Below, piece by piece: positions 49,175 to 59,192 of a stretch of DNA of 64,000 nt. Each line of letters opens with the position of its first letter. The stretch's first letter is position 1. This stretch comes from Snodgrassella communis (lineage in GTDB: Bacteria; Pseudomonadota; Gammaproteobacteria; Burkholderiales; Neisseriaceae). Both the position numbers and the translations under genes were made by a program. The notes under the pieces were generated by a model. That model saw nothing but the letters and a program-made list of their open reading frames with translations. It was not told the DNA's origin and ran no database searches. The DNA is taken from NCBI RefSeq assembly GCF_914768045.1, contig NZ_CAJZCD010000006.1, positions 1 through 64,000 on the forward strand. The letters run 5' to 3'.

Positions 49175-49441
49175 ATGGCCAATAGTGCACAATCTCGTAA
49201 GCGCGCTCGTCAGGCACTGAAACAACGTGCTCACAACGCCAGCTTGCGTACCGCTTTTCGCACTGCGGTTAAAAAAGTATTGAAAGCCGTTGAAGCAGGA
49301 GATAAAGCTGCTGCTCAAGTGACTTACAGCGAAAGCGTTAAAGTGATTGATCGCATTGCTGATAAAGGTGTTTTCCATAAAAACAAAGCAGCACGTCATA
49401 AAAGCCGTCTGGCTGCCAAAATCAAGGCTATGGCTGCCTAA
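49175..49441 (+). CDS. rpsT: 30S ribosomal protein S20
   Basis: 88 residues from the ATG at 49175, 7 bases after TTAGGAGA; the TTG one codon earlier is also in frame but less likely. Very basic, Ala-rich, opening [20 protein letters not shown], with the conserved [15 protein letters not shown] near the C terminus. Binds 16S rRNA in early 30S assembly. Transcribed from its own promoter. Confidence 0.97.
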   Translation: MANSAQSRKRARQALKQRAHNASLRTAFRTAVKKVLKAVEAGDKAAAQVTYSESVKVIDRIADKGVFHKNKAARHKSRLAAKIKAMAA

Positions 49442-49473
49442 GCTGACTTCTGTCATCGCTTGAGACGATTCTC

Positions 49474-50427
49474 GTGATTGCAATCATTACAAGGCTGTTC
49501 CCATTGTGGGCAGCCTTATGTTCTATTTTCGCCTATTATAATCCTACCGTTTTTATTCCGTTAAAACCCTATATTTCTGAAATGTTAATGCTGGTGATGT
49601 TATCCATGGGCATGACACTGAGAATTGAGGATTTTACGCGAGTATTGAAGCGTCCGGCTCCTATAGTGGCTGGTATTGGCTTGCATTACCTGATTATGCC
49701 ACTAGCAGCATGGCTGATTGCCATGTTGTTAAATATGTCGCCTGAATTGCAGGCAGGTATGGTGTTGGTTGGGTGTGTGGCCAGCGGTACAGCTTCCAAT
49801 GTGATGGTGTTTTTGTCTAGAGGTGATGTGGCACTATCAGTAACGATCAGTGCTTTGTCTACCATTGTGGGTATTTTTGCGACACCACTACTGGCAAAAA
49901 TGTATATTTCTGCCTCCATTGCCGTGCCTGTGGTAAATATGCTGAAAGAAATTTTGCTGATCGTGGCTTTACCTATTGCTTTTGGGGTAACAATTAACTA
50001 TCTCGTGCCTCAACTGGTAAAAAGAGTTGTGCCTTCACTACCATTGATTACTATGTGTCTGATTATCTTAGTTTTGTCTACTGTGGTATCGTTAAGCAGT
50101 GATAAAATCGGGATTGAAACAGCCATTGTTGTTATCGGTGTGATTCTGCATAATGCCTTGGGTCTTATTGGCGGCTATTGGGGTGGTCGTTTATTTGGTT
50201 TTGACAAATCTATCTGCCGCACGTTGGCATTGGAAGTAGGTATGCAGAATTCTGGTCTGGCCGCCGTACTGGGTTCTAATTTCTTTGGGCCGATGGCAGC
50301 CTTGCCCGGTGCAATATTTTCATTGTGGCATAATATTTCCGGTTCATTTCTGGCCAGTTACTGGTCTGGTAAGCCCACAGGCACCAGTAACGACCATCTG
50401 AAACGCGAAGATGTCAGTTTGCATTGA
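49474..50427 (+). CDS. Bile acid:sodium symporter (BASS) family transporter
   Basis: 317 residues from a GTG; the ribosome site is weak. Ten predicted membrane segments. Conserved crossover motifs are visible: [20 protein letters not shown] (near 103) and [20 protein letters not shown] (near 250), which carry the Na+ ligands in the structurally known meningococcal homologue [21 protein letters not shown] near the C terminus also matches. Some family members (PanS, KdgT-like) move ketopantoate or other organic anions, so the substrate is open. Confidence 0.9.
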   Translation: MIAIITRLFPLWAALCSIFAYYNPTVFIPLKPYISEMLMLVMLSMGMTLRIEDFTRVLKRPAPIVAGIGLHYLIMPLAAWLIAMLLNMSPELQAGMVLVGCVASGTASNVMVFLSRGDVALSVTISALSTIVGIFATPLLAKMYISASIAVPVVNMLKEILLIVALPIAFGVTINYLVPQLVKRVVPSLPLITMCLIILVLSTVVSLSSDKIGIETAIVVIGVILHNALGLIGGYWGGRLFGFDKSICRTLALEVGMQNSGLAAVLGSNFFGPMAALPGAIFSLWHNISGSFLASYWSGKPTGTSNDHLKREDVSLH

Positions 50428-50442
50428 GGTTAGGTATTGATA

Positions 50443-50473
50443 AAAAAGCCCGGTTATTTAACCGGGCTTTTTA
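50443..50473. terminator. Bidirectional terminator
   Basis: Twelve-base stem AAAGCCCGGTTA/TAACCGGGCTTT with a TT loop, flanked by A6 and T5 tracts. Serves the BASS gene and, from the other side, the recX operon. Confidence 0.92.
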
Positions 50474-50558
50474 GATAATGATTTCCTGAATCAAAGATGC
50501 ATGTCTGATTCATCATGGGTATACATGAAGTCTGAGATATCTTGTATTTATCCTGCTG

Positions 50559-51035
50559 CTATTGCCAGTATTCATCTTCATCGGGCAGGGAAATATCTGT
50601 CCATGCCTGCTGGATTGCCGCATGAATAATATCCATACTAAAACCACGATAGGCAAGAAAATGCATATATTTGTGTTTTTCTTTCAAATCAGCCGGTGGT
50701 TTACGATATTTTTTCTGCAATACAATCACAGCATTACTTATTTGCGTGTCTTTGTCTGGTAAATAGTCTGCAATCAGCTCAGCATCCACTCCTTTTTGTT
50801 TCAGGCTTTGTTGCAAACGCAGATTGCCATGCAGCCTGCTTTTACTGTTGATATAAGTTTCTGTATAACGTGCATCTGACTGCCAGTGCCGCTGTTCTAG
50901 CTCATCCAGCAAGGCTTCCAGATTATCACCCTCGCCAACATGGGGACGCAGTTTACGTGCCAGTTCGGCACGGCTGATTTCCTGCCGTGCCAGTATGGTG
51001 ATGGCACGGGCGCGTAAACTGATTTTTTGCTTCAT
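50559..51035 (-). CDS. recX: Regulatory protein RecX
   Basis: 158 residues. RecX binds RecA filaments and modulates recombination. Three-helix repeats are visible: LRARAITILARQEISRAELARKL (1st), LEALLDELEQRHWQSDARYTE and the family motif Y-x-x-x-x-x-SR-x-HG (YINSKSRLHGNLRLQQSL), and a C-terminal FLAYRGFSMDIIHAAIQ. The start overlaps the end of gph by 4 bases, suggesting coupled translation. recA is not adjacent. Confidence 0.93.
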   Translation of the reverse strand: MKQKISLRARAITILARQEISRAELARKLRPHVGEGDNLEALLDELEQRHWQSDARYTETYINSKSRLHGNLRLQQSLKQKGVDAELIADYLPDKDTQISNAVIVLQKKYRKPPADLKEKHKYMHFLAYRGFSMDIIHAAIQQAWTDISLPDEDEYWQ

Positions 51036-51739
51036 GCACGGATATCACTATTACCGTGATGACGCATACCATCATCTATTTGTGGCAGGTTATCGATAAT
51101 AATGTCTGGTTTGGTTTGGGCATTTTGTGCTAGCTGCCCCATGTCGGCATAGCCCCAAGTTACTCCACAGCTTAATGCGCCGGCAGCCTTGGCAGCCAGA
51201 ATATCATTAGCTGAGTCGCCCACCATCAATAAATTCCCGATTGGTACGCCTAATACTTCCGCTGTGTGTAATAAAGGCATGGGAGAGGGTTTCTTTTCAG
51301 CCAGTGTGTCGCCACCTACAATCAGGCTGAAAGCATCGGCTAGACCGAGCTGGCACAATAATTCGACGGCCAGAATTTCATTTTTATTGGTAATTACCGC
51401 TAAAGGTAAGCCCCGGGTTCGGAACAAAGCCAGCGCAGTTTCAACCTGCGGATACGGACGAGTATGCACGCTTAAGTGATTGCGGTAATAGGCAATAAAG
51501 GTTGTAAAGCCCTGCGTCCAGCTTGCTTCATCTACTTGACCATCTTTACTGCCACTAAGGGTACGGTGTACCAGACTGGACAGACCATCACCTACGTAGG
51601 TGGTGAGTTCGGCAGCAGGCAGCGGCGATAAGTTTAATGAAGCTCGCATATGGTTGGCAGCCGTACATAAATCGGCAATTGAATCGACCAGAGTGCCATC
51701 CAGATCGAATGCTATGGCATGAATATCATTCCATTTCAT
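51032..51739 (-). CDS. gph: Phosphoglycolate phosphatase (HAD family)
   Basis: 235 residues. HAD motif I is FDLDGTLVDS at 11-20, motif II VITNKN near 117, motif III Lys in AEKKPSPMPLL near 150, motif IV MVGDSANDILAAKAAG near 173. Helical cap after motif I, as in Gph. It likely dephosphorylates 2-phosphoglycolate arising from DNA repair. Other HAD phosphatases look similar, so substrate confidence is moderate. recX overlaps its 3' end. Confidence 0.9.
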   Translation of the reverse strand: MKWNDIHAIAFDLDGTLVDSIADLCTAANHMRASLNLSPLPAAELTTYVGDGLSSLVHRTLSGSKDGQVDEASWTQGFTTFIAYYRNHLSVHTRPYPQVETALALFRTRGLPLAVITNKNEILAVELLCQLGLADAFSLIVGGDTLAEKKPSPMPLLHTAEVLGVPIGNLLMVGDSANDILAAKAAGALSCGVTWGYADMGQLAQNAQTKPDIIIDNLPQIDDGMRHHGNSDIRA

Positions 51740-51887
51740 GATAGGCAGTATTGATTGAGTAAAAGAAGTACCTATTTTATCATGTTCATACTACAGATAT
51801 GGTTGACAGCTACAATACATTTACCCTGTTTGCAATCGTTTCTGCTTTGTATCTGAAACTGGTGCGGCAAAATGTCTGCCTGAAACA

Positions 51888-52958
51888 TTAACTGGTAACG
51901 GGCTGGATAGGGTCGCGGCTGAATATGTAAGTGATATGCTGTTTAAACACTACGCCTGCACGCAGAATATTATTGGGGAATGTCGGTTGGTTAGGTGCAT
52001 CTGTAAAGCCTTGCGGTTCGAAGCAGATGGCAGCAAATGGTCTAAGAGATTTACGTTGTGGTATCTGCTGTTCGGGCAGATGCTGGGCATTATAAACCAC
52101 CATCACTGGTGCATCGGTTTTCACAGCCATGGATAGGCCTGTATCCGGCGCACTTATGCGTGCACTGATGTTATTGACTGAATATGGTGGTAAAACATAG
52201 GCGCTATCAATAATACTGTTAGCGATTGGACGAGCAGAATAAAAATCTAGTGCTGCCGGTACTTTGCTAATGGCACCGGTTGGCATCATGTCCTTATCGG
52301 TAACAATAATTTCCTGTGGTAACAGCCACAGCTGATGCTGACTGATAGTTTGTTCATGCAAGGCCAGATTAAAATAACTATGCTGGGTAAGATTGATAAA
52401 AGTATCCCGATCAGATTGAGCATCAAAATTAACATTTAATTCATTGTTTGCTGTGAGGGTATAACATACCTGTACATTCAGATTGCCGGGGTAGCCTTCT
52501 TCGCCATCTGGGCTGAATAATTGCAGGGTGATGGAAGCCGCGTGTTCATCGGCGTGGGTGGCTTTGACAGTCCACCATTTCTGATCAAAGCCGGTATAAC
52601 CACCGTGCATATGATGTTCCCCCAGATTGGGCGTAAGCTGAACAAGTCCGTGATTGAGTGGTGCTCGGGCATAGCTCATACGGCCGGCATGACGGCCGAT
52701 TACTGCACCCAGATGCGGATTGCTGTTACGATAGCTATTGCTGGCATAGCTCTCAGCATTATCGAAACCCAGCACACATTCAACGGGTTGGTTATTTCTG
52801 TCGGACATTACAATCGAAGTAATAATGGCACCGAAATCCATAATGGATACCTGCATGCCATCATTATTTGCCAATGTCCATAGAGTAGTACTCTCACCAT
52901 CTATCAAGCCGAATGGTTGTGTTGTAATCGTACACAAGGATTGTTTATTTTGTTTCAT
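51888..52958 (-). CDS. galM: Aldose 1-epimerase (galactose mutarotase)
   Basis: 356 residues. Interconverts alpha and beta anomers of hexoses. The family blocks are present: GAVIGRHAGRMSYAR near 86, HMHGGYTGFDQKWW near 114, the catalytic His in TQHSYFNLA near 190, and the catalytic Glu in CFEPQGFTDAPN near 310. Its start overlaps the rarA end by 14 bases on the same strand. No other galactose genes are nearby. Confidence 0.93.
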   Translation of the reverse strand: MKQNKQSLCTITTQPFGLIDGESTTLWTLANNDGMQVSIMDFGAIITSIVMSDRNNQPVECVLGFDNAESYASNSYRNSNPHLGAVIGRHAGRMSYARAPLNHGLVQLTPNLGEHHMHGGYTGFDQKWWTVKATHADEHAASITLQLFSPDGEEGYPGNLNVQVCYTLTANNELNVNFDAQSDRDTFINLTQHSYFNLALHEQTISQHQLWLLPQEIIVTDKDMMPTGAISKVPAALDFYSARPIANSIIDSAYVLPPYSVNNISARISAPDTGLSMAVKTDAPVMVVYNAQHLPEQQIPQRKSLRPFAAICFEPQGFTDAPNQPTFPNNILRAGVVFKQHITYIFSRDPIQPVTS

Positions 52959-54261
52959 TCTGTTTTCCGGCCTCTACGTCAAGATTATGTAAAAAAGCCA
53001 GTTTATCCGCAATTTTAATTTCCAGTCCGCGTATTGCTGGCTGATAGAATGCTGGTTCATCCATTCCTTCCGGCATGTAAGTTTCACCGGCTGCATAAGC
53101 ATGGGGTTCATCATGGGCATATCGGTATTCACGACCGTAACCCAGTTCTTTCATGAGTTTGGTAGGTGCGTTGCGCAAGTGTACCGGTACTTCACTGGTA
53201 GGATGTTTTTTGACAAATGCGCGTGCCTCATTATAAGCCACATAACCTGCATTACTTTTGGCAGCACAGGCCAGATACAATACTGCCTGAGCTAAAGCCA
53301 GTTCGCCTTCTGGGCTGCCAAGTCGTTCATAGGTTTGCGCCGCATCATTGGCAATCTGCATCGCCCGAGGGTCAGCCAGACCGATATCTTCCCACGCCAT
53401 GCGGATAATCCGTCGCGCCAGATAGCGCGGGTCTGCGCCACCATCCAGCATGCGGCTAAACCAGTATAGGGCAGCGTTGGGGTGAGAACCACGCACAGAT
53501 TTATGTAATGCTGAAATCTGTTCGTAAAAGCTATCACCACCTTTATCAAAACGGCGTAACTGTGTGCCTAGACTGCTGGCTGCTAAGGTTGCGCTGATTT
53601 TAGTTTGTTGTTGTGCCTGTGCTGTATGAATCAGCTGTTCGAGCAAATTAAGAAAACGTCGACCGTCACCATCGGCACTGTTAAGGATTAATGTTTGCGC
53701 ATCGTCATCTATGCTGAATGATTTGAATTCAGGTAGGCTGAAAACTTTTTGCTGTAGCTGCTGAAGTTCTTCAATGCTGAGTGAGTGGAGGGTATAGACT
53801 TGCGAGCGGCTCAAAAGTGCCGGATTAACTTCAAAAGAAGGGTTCTCCGTCGTGGCACCGATAAAGGTAAATACGCCGTTTTCTACATAGGGTAAAAATG
53901 CATCCTGTTGTGATTTGTTGAAGCGATGCACTTCATCTACAAACAGAATAGTACGCTGGCCATGCTGTAAAGCCAGTTGGGCTTTCTCCACAGCTAAGCG
54001 GATTTCTTTCACGCCGGAAAAAACCGCAGACAGTGGAATAAACTGGGCATTGAAGCTCTGTGCCAGAATACGTGCCAGTGTAGTTTTGCCTACGCCGGGA
54101 GGCCCCCAAAGGAGCATGGAGTGCAGATGTCCGGTTTCTACAGCAACCCGTAAAGGTTTTCCTGTACCAATGAGATGCTGTTGGCCAATTACTTGATCAA
54201 GACTCTGCGGACGTAGTTGTTCTGCCAGCGGAGGTAAGGGTTTCTGATTAAATAAGTCCAT
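52945..54261 (-). CDS. rarA: Replication-associated recombination protein RarA
   Basis: 438 residues. AAA+ ATPase related to clamp loaders that acts at stalled forks. N-terminal RPQSLDQVIGQQHLIG, Walker A GPPGVGKTTLARIL near 53, Walker B FVDEVHRFNKSQQDA near 108, sensor GATTENPSFEVNPALLSRSQV near 136. The C-terminal tetramerisation region contains HPNAALYWFSRMLDGGADPRY and HLRNAPTKLMKELGYG, both typical. Precedes galM, overlapping it. Confidence 0.97.
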   Translation of the reverse strand: MDLFNQKPLPPLAEQLRPQSLDQVIGQQHLIGTGKPLRVAVETGHLHSMLLWGPPGVGKTTLARILAQSFNAQFIPLSAVFSGVKEIRLAVEKAQLALQHGQRTILFVDEVHRFNKSQQDAFLPYVENGVFTFIGATTENPSFEVNPALLSRSQVYTLHSLSIEELQQLQQKVFSLPEFKSFSIDDDAQTLILNSADGDGRRFLNLLEQLIHTAQAQQQTKISATLAASSLGTQLRRFDKGGDSFYEQISALHKSVRGSHPNAALYWFSRMLDGGADPRYLARRIIRMAWEDIGLADPRAMQIANDAAQTYERLGSPEGELALAQAVLYLACAAKSNAGYVAYNEARAFVKKHPTSEVPVHLRNAPTKLMKELGYGREYRYAHDEPHAYAAGETYMPEGMDEPAFYQPAIRGLEIKIADKLAFLHNLDVEAGKQNETK

Positions 54262-54384
54262 ATCGTGTCATTCAATACACGGTAGTTAATGTATTATATT
54301 GTACCTGATTGTATGCGTTTTGCCCGACGTATAACTTTTGCATTATGTGTATAATCAATATAACGAGACATCTAAAAAGGATAG

Positions 54385-54771
54385 TTGTGTTTTAGTCTGT
54401 ATTTCATGCAACTGAAAAGATCAATGATTAGATTATTATTTTTGATGTGTTTTATATTAGCGATAGCAGGTGCTTATATTAAATATGACCAGAAGTCAGA
54501 ATACGGATTAATTTCTGGCATTGCCGGCTATATGATTAATCAGGAATGTCAGCGTCAGTTGAGCAAGCCACTGCGTATCAGAGGATTAGGAACAATTGAT
54601 CTTTCAGACGTACGTAAGCAATATTGTAGTTGTGTTGCTGAACGCACTAAACACCAGCTCAATATCAAAGATGTGGCAAAGATGGTTGATCCTCAGGTTC
54701 GCCAGCAAAGAGTAGCTGTATTTTTTTCATCTCAGGCTGAGGCATGCAGCTTAAACATACAGCATTATTAA
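54385..54771 (+). CDS. Hypothetical membrane-anchored protein
   Basis: Up to 128 residues. A TTG at 54385 follows AAAAAGG closely; ATGs at 54406 and 54424 are alternatives, and the last (MIRLLFLMCFILAIAGAY) would start directly at the signal/anchor helix. After the helix comes ISGIAGYMINQECQRQLS, then an YCSCV segment and a final EAC: four cysteines in the mature part suggest disulfides in the periplasm. A TATAAT box sits at about 54353. I do not recognise the family beyond a vague likeness to small conserved Neisseriaceae proteins. It precedes thrC, but a 40-base gap gives no functional hint. Confidence 0.7.
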   Translation: MCFSLYFMQLKRSMIRLLFLMCFILAIAGAYIKYDQKSEYGLISGIAGYMINQECQRQLSKPLRIRGLGTIDLSDVRKQYCSCVAERTKHQLNIKDVAKMVDPQVRQQRVAVFFSSQAEACSLNIQHY

Positions 54772-54811
54772 TTTGACTCAGATATGATTGAATAATCATA
54801 CAGGAGAAATA

Positions 54812-56227
54812 ATGAAATACATTAGTACCAGAGGTCAGACCGTACCCAAAACTTTCAGTCAGGCATTAATGGCCGGTCTAGCCGATGATGGTGGCTTATT
54901 ATTGCCACAAAACTATCCACAGGTTGATGCAATTACCCTGCATGAGTGGCGCTCCTTAAGTTATGCGGAGTTGGCTATGCAGATTATCAGTCTGTTTGCT
55001 ACCGATATTCCTAAAGCCGATTTGCAGGCAATCATTAATAAAACTTACAGCGCAGAAGTGTTTGGTCATGCTGAAATCACTCCGTTGAGAATATTACATG
55101 ATGGTATCTGCATTGAGGCACTTTCGAATGGGCCAACACTCGCATTTAAAGACATGGCCATGCAGTTGTTAGGAAATCTGTTTGAATATGTGCTGGAGCG
55201 AGAAAACCGTTATCTGAATATTATTGGCGCCACCAGCGGTGATACGGGTTCTGCCGCTGAGTATGCCTTGCGTGGCAAGGAGCGGGTAAATGTATTCATG
55301 TTATCGCCATTTGGCAAGATGAGCGATTTTCAGCGTGCGCAGATGTACAGTTTGCAGGACAGCAATATTTTTAATATTGCGATTAAAGGGATGTTTGATG
55401 ATTGTCAGGATATTGTAAAAGCATTGCAGAATGATCATGCATTCAAGGCGCATTATCACCTGAGTACGGTCAACTCCATTAACTGGGGAAGAATTGTGGC
55501 TCAGGTGGTGTATTACTTTAAAGGTTATTTTGCTGCTACAAATTCCAATGAACAAAAAGTATCATTTTGCGTACCCAGTGGTAATTTTGGCAATGTACTG
55601 GCCGGACACATAGCACGCAGTATGGGCTTGCCTGTTCACCGTTTGCTTGTCGCTACTAATGAAAACGATGTGTTGAACGAATTTTTCAATACCGGCCATT
55701 ACCGCCCACGTGATGCTGCACATACTTTTGTAACTTCCAGTCCATCGATGGATATTTCTAAAGCCTCTAATTTTGAACGCTTTGTTTATGACTTGCTTGA
55801 TCATGATGGCGAACAGATTCAGCAGCTGTGGCAGCAGGTTGCATCTGGTCAAGGATTCGATTTAAGCCATCTCATGGATAAAATTCAGCATCAGTATGGT
55901 TTTGCTGCCGGTAAAAGTACGCATGCTGACCGTATGCAAACCATTGCTCAGGTCTATGCAGAAGATAATCAACTGATTGATCCGCATACCGCAGATGGGG
56001 TAAAGGTGGCGCGGCAGTTACGAGAAGCCGGCGAAATCATTATCTGTCTGGAAACCGCGCAGGCAGCTAAATTTGCTCAAACCATTCACGAGGCAGTTGG
56101 GAATAGCGTAGAAATTCCACGCCCTGATAATCTGGCCGGACTGGAGGATTTACCACAACATGTTACCGTGATGGATAATGATCCCGCAGCAGTTAAACAG
56201 TTTGTTGAAGCTCAACTGGGTGAGTAA
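54812..56227 (+). CDS. thrC: Threonine synthase
   Basis: 471 residues from the ATG at 54812, 5-7 bases after AGGAGA; an in-frame TTG at 54788 is less likely. PLP enzyme making threonine from O-phosphohomoserine. N-terminal MKYISTRGQ; the PLP Lys in GPTLAFKDMAMQLLGN near 108-123; GATSGDTGSAAEYALRGK near 145; and the glycine loop VPSGNFGNVLAGHIA near 257. Length and motifs match the long (type 2) proteobacterial class. Ends at a shared terminator. Confidence 0.97.
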   Translation: MKYISTRGQTVPKTFSQALMAGLADDGGLLLPQNYPQVDAITLHEWRSLSYAELAMQIISLFATDIPKADLQAIINKTYSAEVFGHAEITPLRILHDGICIEALSNGPTLAFKDMAMQLLGNLFEYVLERENRYLNIIGATSGDTGSAAEYALRGKERVNVFMLSPFGKMSDFQRAQMYSLQDSNIFNIAIKGMFDDCQDIVKALQNDHAFKAHYHLSTVNSINWGRIVAQVVYYFKGYFAATNSNEQKVSFCVPSGNFGNVLAGHIARSMGLPVHRLLVATNENDVLNEFFNTGHYRPRDAAHTFVTSSPSMDISKASNFERFVYDLLDHDGEQIQQLWQQVASGQGFDLSHLMDKIQHQYGFAAGKSTHADRMQTIAQVYAEDNQLIDPHTADGVKVARQLREAGEIIICLETAQAAKFAQTIHEAVGNSVEIPRPDNLAGLEDLPQHVTVMDNDPAAVKQFVEAQLGE

Positions 56228-56270
56228 AGCAGCCAGCCAGAATTTGTTTTGAAATGATGCATCATAAAGT

Positions 56271-56298
56271 AAGGCCAGCATGTTTATGCTGGCCTTTA
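56271..56298. terminator. Terminator between thrC and nhaP
   Basis: Eleven-base stem AAGGCCAGCAT/ATGCTGGCCTT with a GTTT loop between convergent genes. Only short T/A tails, but position and stem strength support a bidirectional role. Confidence 0.75.
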
Positions 56299-56307
56299 CT
56301 GGTTCAA

Positions 56308-57810
56308 CTAGAAATTATCTGGATTTTCCAGTTTATCTACTTTCTGCTTTAACTCTTCAGGAGTCAATGCAATTTCTTCACTTGGATCAGCGGCCGCTGT
56401 CGCCACAGCTATCGGGTTATATACAGAAATGTATTCTGAACCGTCAGAACGCTCTTCAATAGTATACATAACACCACTGCGGTTAAAACGATGGCACTGG
56501 CGCTGATACCAGCCACGAAAACCGCTTTTTGGTTCATTTGGATTGTGATAAAACGCATTGAGCACTTCAGGCAAACCAAGACCACATACTACACCGGAAA
56601 GCAGAACGCAGATAAAGGTATATCCGACCAGAATATCACTGTATTTGGCCAGTGCCGGCATATTGGCTACGGCCAGAATCAGAGCCAGTGAAATACCGCC
56701 ACGTACGCCGCCCCATGACAGAATAGTTAGGCTGCCATGATAGCTTTTTTTGTAGACTTTCGGAAACAGCATAAATGCCAGTATATTGCCAATGAAACGG
56801 CTCAGATGGAGCAATATAAACGCCACAATACCGCCGATAACCAGCGTTTTGCTCATATCAACGATAAAGAGCTCCAGACCGATCAGAGTAAACAAAAATG
56901 AATTGATAATACCTTCTACTGCATGCCAGAAATTGTTGACGTCATCAATTTCTTTCTTCTGTAATATTTCCTGCCATTTGTTGCCGACAATCAGGCCTCC
57001 TACCACACAGGCAATCGGGCCAGATGCATGAGCAAAATAAGCTACCAGATATGAACCGGAAGCCAGTAATGCCGTTGCCAGAATCAATGATTCATTTTCA
57101 TGTTTGCCATGTAAGAGACGCAGTGCACCAGTACCGAAAATAAATCCGATAATCACCGCAACAATGATTTCATAGAAAAAATTCTCAACCACACCAATTG
57201 GTGAAACATGCTGTCCGTTAATCAAGGTAAGAATAGTCATGAATACCACGATACACATGGCATCATTGAATAATGATTCACCTTCCAGCTTAACCATTAA
57301 ATGGCGGGGTGTGCGCACTGAGCTTAATACACCCTTGATTCCGATAGGGTCTGTGGCACCAAGAGCCGATCCAAGCAGTAACAATATTAGCAAAGGCACA
57401 TGATCGCCAACCAGAAACTGGAATGCATAAAGCAGGCTGCCAAAGAGTGCTGAACATAACAGCAGACCCAATGTAGCCAGAATCAGAATCTGGCGCCAGT
57501 AGCGTTTTAAATCGGAAATCCTGAATTTCAGAGCAGAGGAGGTCAGAATAAAACAGATTACGCCGTTTACCAGAAAATCATAAAAGTTAATATGGCTAAC
57601 AGCGGCTTTTAACGCCATGATATCCACATGGATAAAATGATTGCGCCCGAACAGATTCATGCCCCATTGCAGTGAAAATACCAGAATCGCTGAAACAATT
57701 GGCACACCAATGGCCTGAGGCATATCAAATAAACGTTTATTTAATAGTGTGGTGACAATAGACAGCGAAAAAATAACCGTGATTGCCTGTAAAAAAAGTA
57801 CACTACCCAT
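56308..57810 (-). CDS. Na+/H+ antiporter, NhaP (CPA1) family
   Basis: 500 residues with about 12 membrane helices up to residue 410 and a polar C-terminal tail of some 85 residues. The CPA1 signatures are present: GATDPIGIKGVLSS near 150 (with the ion-binding Asp) and KLEGESLFNDAMCIVVF near 173, plus SWGGVRGGISLALIL near 368. Exchanges Na+ (or K+) for protons and helps hold cytoplasmic pH. Ion preference cannot be read from the sequence. Single gene. Confidence 0.92.
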   Translation of the reverse strand: MGSVLFLQAITVIFSLSIVTTLLNKRLFDMPQAIGVPIVSAILVFSLQWGMNLFGRNHFIHVDIMALKAAVSHINFYDFLVNGVICFILTSSALKFRISDLKRYWRQILILATLGLLLCSALFGSLLYAFQFLVGDHVPLLILLLLGSALGATDPIGIKGVLSSVRTPRHLMVKLEGESLFNDAMCIVVFMTILTLINGQHVSPIGVVENFFYEIIVAVIIGFIFGTGALRLLHGKHENESLILATALLASGSYLVAYFAHASGPIACVVGGLIVGNKWQEILQKKEIDDVNNFWHAVEGIINSFLFTLIGLELFIVDMSKTLVIGGIVAFILLHLSRFIGNILAFMLFPKVYKKSYHGSLTILSWGGVRGGISLALILAVANMPALAKYSDILVGYTFICVLLSGVVCGLGLPEVLNAFYHNPNEPKSGFRGWYQRQCHRFNRSGVMYTIEERSDGSEYISVYNPIAVATAAADPSEEIALTPEELKQKVDKLENPDNF

Positions 57811-57914
57811 GCAAACAGTTTTCCTTTATTGAAATGTTGTAATAAGTCATTGTTAATTTGAATCTGTCGCAGCTAGTAGCAGATTCCTCTTAATTAAAAA
57901 CATGCAATAGTAAC

Positions 57915-58853
57915 TTACGAATCAAATTCATCCAGCAAATCAGGTGCCGGAATAAAATATAGGCTGCCACTAACTGGCGTACTGAAATCCAGCAGGCGGT
58001 CTACATGCCCTTCAGCATTACCAGTAAACATATGTTGCAGCATTTGGCGTGTTACCGCAAAAGAACGTGCATAACCGATAAAAAATGTGCCGTACTCATT
58101 TTTAGATGGCTGGGCAAATGCAACATTGGCGCGCACGATTTTCAGCTCATTACCTTCGGCATCATAAGCTTTGCTTACATTGCTGTGTGCTGTTTGCGGC
58201 TTTTCTTCATCAGAAAGCTCAATATCGTTGAAACGGCGGCGACCAATAACTTTTTCCTGCTCCTCTACTGATAATTGTCGCCACGCCTGCATATTATGCA
58301 GGTATTTCTGGGTAAAGGCATAGCTACCGTTGCGGAATAAAGGGTCTTCATCGCCTACCAGTGCATAATCAGTTCTGGTTATGTCGTCAGGGTTTTCCGT
58401 GCCGTCAACAAAACCGATAATGGCACGTCCGTCAAGGTAACGAAAACCATTTACTTCATCAATAGAATAAGTTGCCTCAGCCAGCAATTCATGAATCATT
58501 GCAGCCATCTCATAACAGATATCCTGACGGTCTGCACGGATATGAAAAAACAGATCGCCCGGCGTGGCCACAGCAGTGTGTTTGGCACCTTTGATTGCGG
58601 TAAAGGGTACCAGCTCTTTTGGTTTCGGTTTTCCCGGACGCAATCTGTCCCATGCATCAGCGCCAATCCCCATTAATGCATTGAAGTTTTCGTCGTGAAA
58701 ACGGCCATGCATACTGCGTATTAAAGCTGAAAAACCGGTGATGAATTCGAGCACTCTGGCAATAGATGCATCATTATCCTGAATGCCAAGGGTGATAAAT
58801 AATGCGCTTTTACCCGGATAGGCTATTACCGGTGGTGTTCTGTCTAGTGTCAT
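57915..58853 (-). CDS. DyP-type heme peroxidase (YfeX-like)
   Basis: 312 residues, the short P/B type of dye-decolorising peroxidase. The family signature GFVDGTENP (distal Asp) is near 150, followed by YAFTQKYLHNMQAWRQLSVE and the heme-binding His region ahead of NVSKAYDAEG; GYARSF carries the conserved Arg near 270. No signal peptide, so a cytoplasmic location is likely. Roles proposed for relatives include peroxide removal and porphyrin chemistry. An AGGAAGG site lies about 10 bases before the ATG. Confidence 0.93.
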   Translation of the reverse strand: MTLDRTPPVIAYPGKSALFITLGIQDNDASIARVLEFITGFSALIRSMHGRFHDENFNALMGIGADAWDRLRPGKPKPKELVPFTAIKGAKHTAVATPGDLFFHIRADRQDICYEMAAMIHELLAEATYSIDEVNGFRYLDGRAIIGFVDGTENPDDITRTDYALVGDEDPLFRNGSYAFTQKYLHNMQAWRQLSVEEQEKVIGRRRFNDIELSDEEKPQTAHSNVSKAYDAEGNELKIVRANVAFAQPSKNEYGTFFIGYARSFAVTRQMLQHMFTGNAEGHVDRLLDFSTPVSGSLYFIPAPDLLDEFDS

Positions 58854-59192
58854 TAATAAATACCTTCCTAAACCAATATTATAGTGGATTTAACAATCGT
58901 TATTAAGTACAAGACTGGCATAAAATTAAGTATTTTTTAACTAGGCTACCGAAAACCGCAATATAACCTTTTTCAGTCTAGTAAGTGGAAGTTACGCACC
59001 AATCTGCCCATCTTAGCTACCTTGGTAAGTGACGCAGTTGTCAGTAAATAAGGATATCTAAGCACTAAGATATGAAAAATCTGGATAAGAAACAGCAATT
59101 ATAACCTAAAAGACTATAAAAGCTTTTATATGTCGGGATTTTTTCGTTAGTATAGATTATTTACTGTTACTAACTATTACTCTGGAAAAGCA
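58854..59192. other. Divergent intergenic region dyp/ybaL
   Basis: About 340 bases. On the minus strand TATAAT (58878-58883) lies 25 bases before the dyp start and is a plausible -10 box. The ybaL promoter should be in the right half. No gene or repeat is evident. Confidence 0.5.

Noticed and set aside
58878-58895. ATTATAGTGGATTTAAC resembles the end of Correia/NEMIS repeats of Neisseria
   Set aside because: Only about 13 bases match and no second inverted end or core follows. On the other strand it is better explained as a TATAAT box for dyp.
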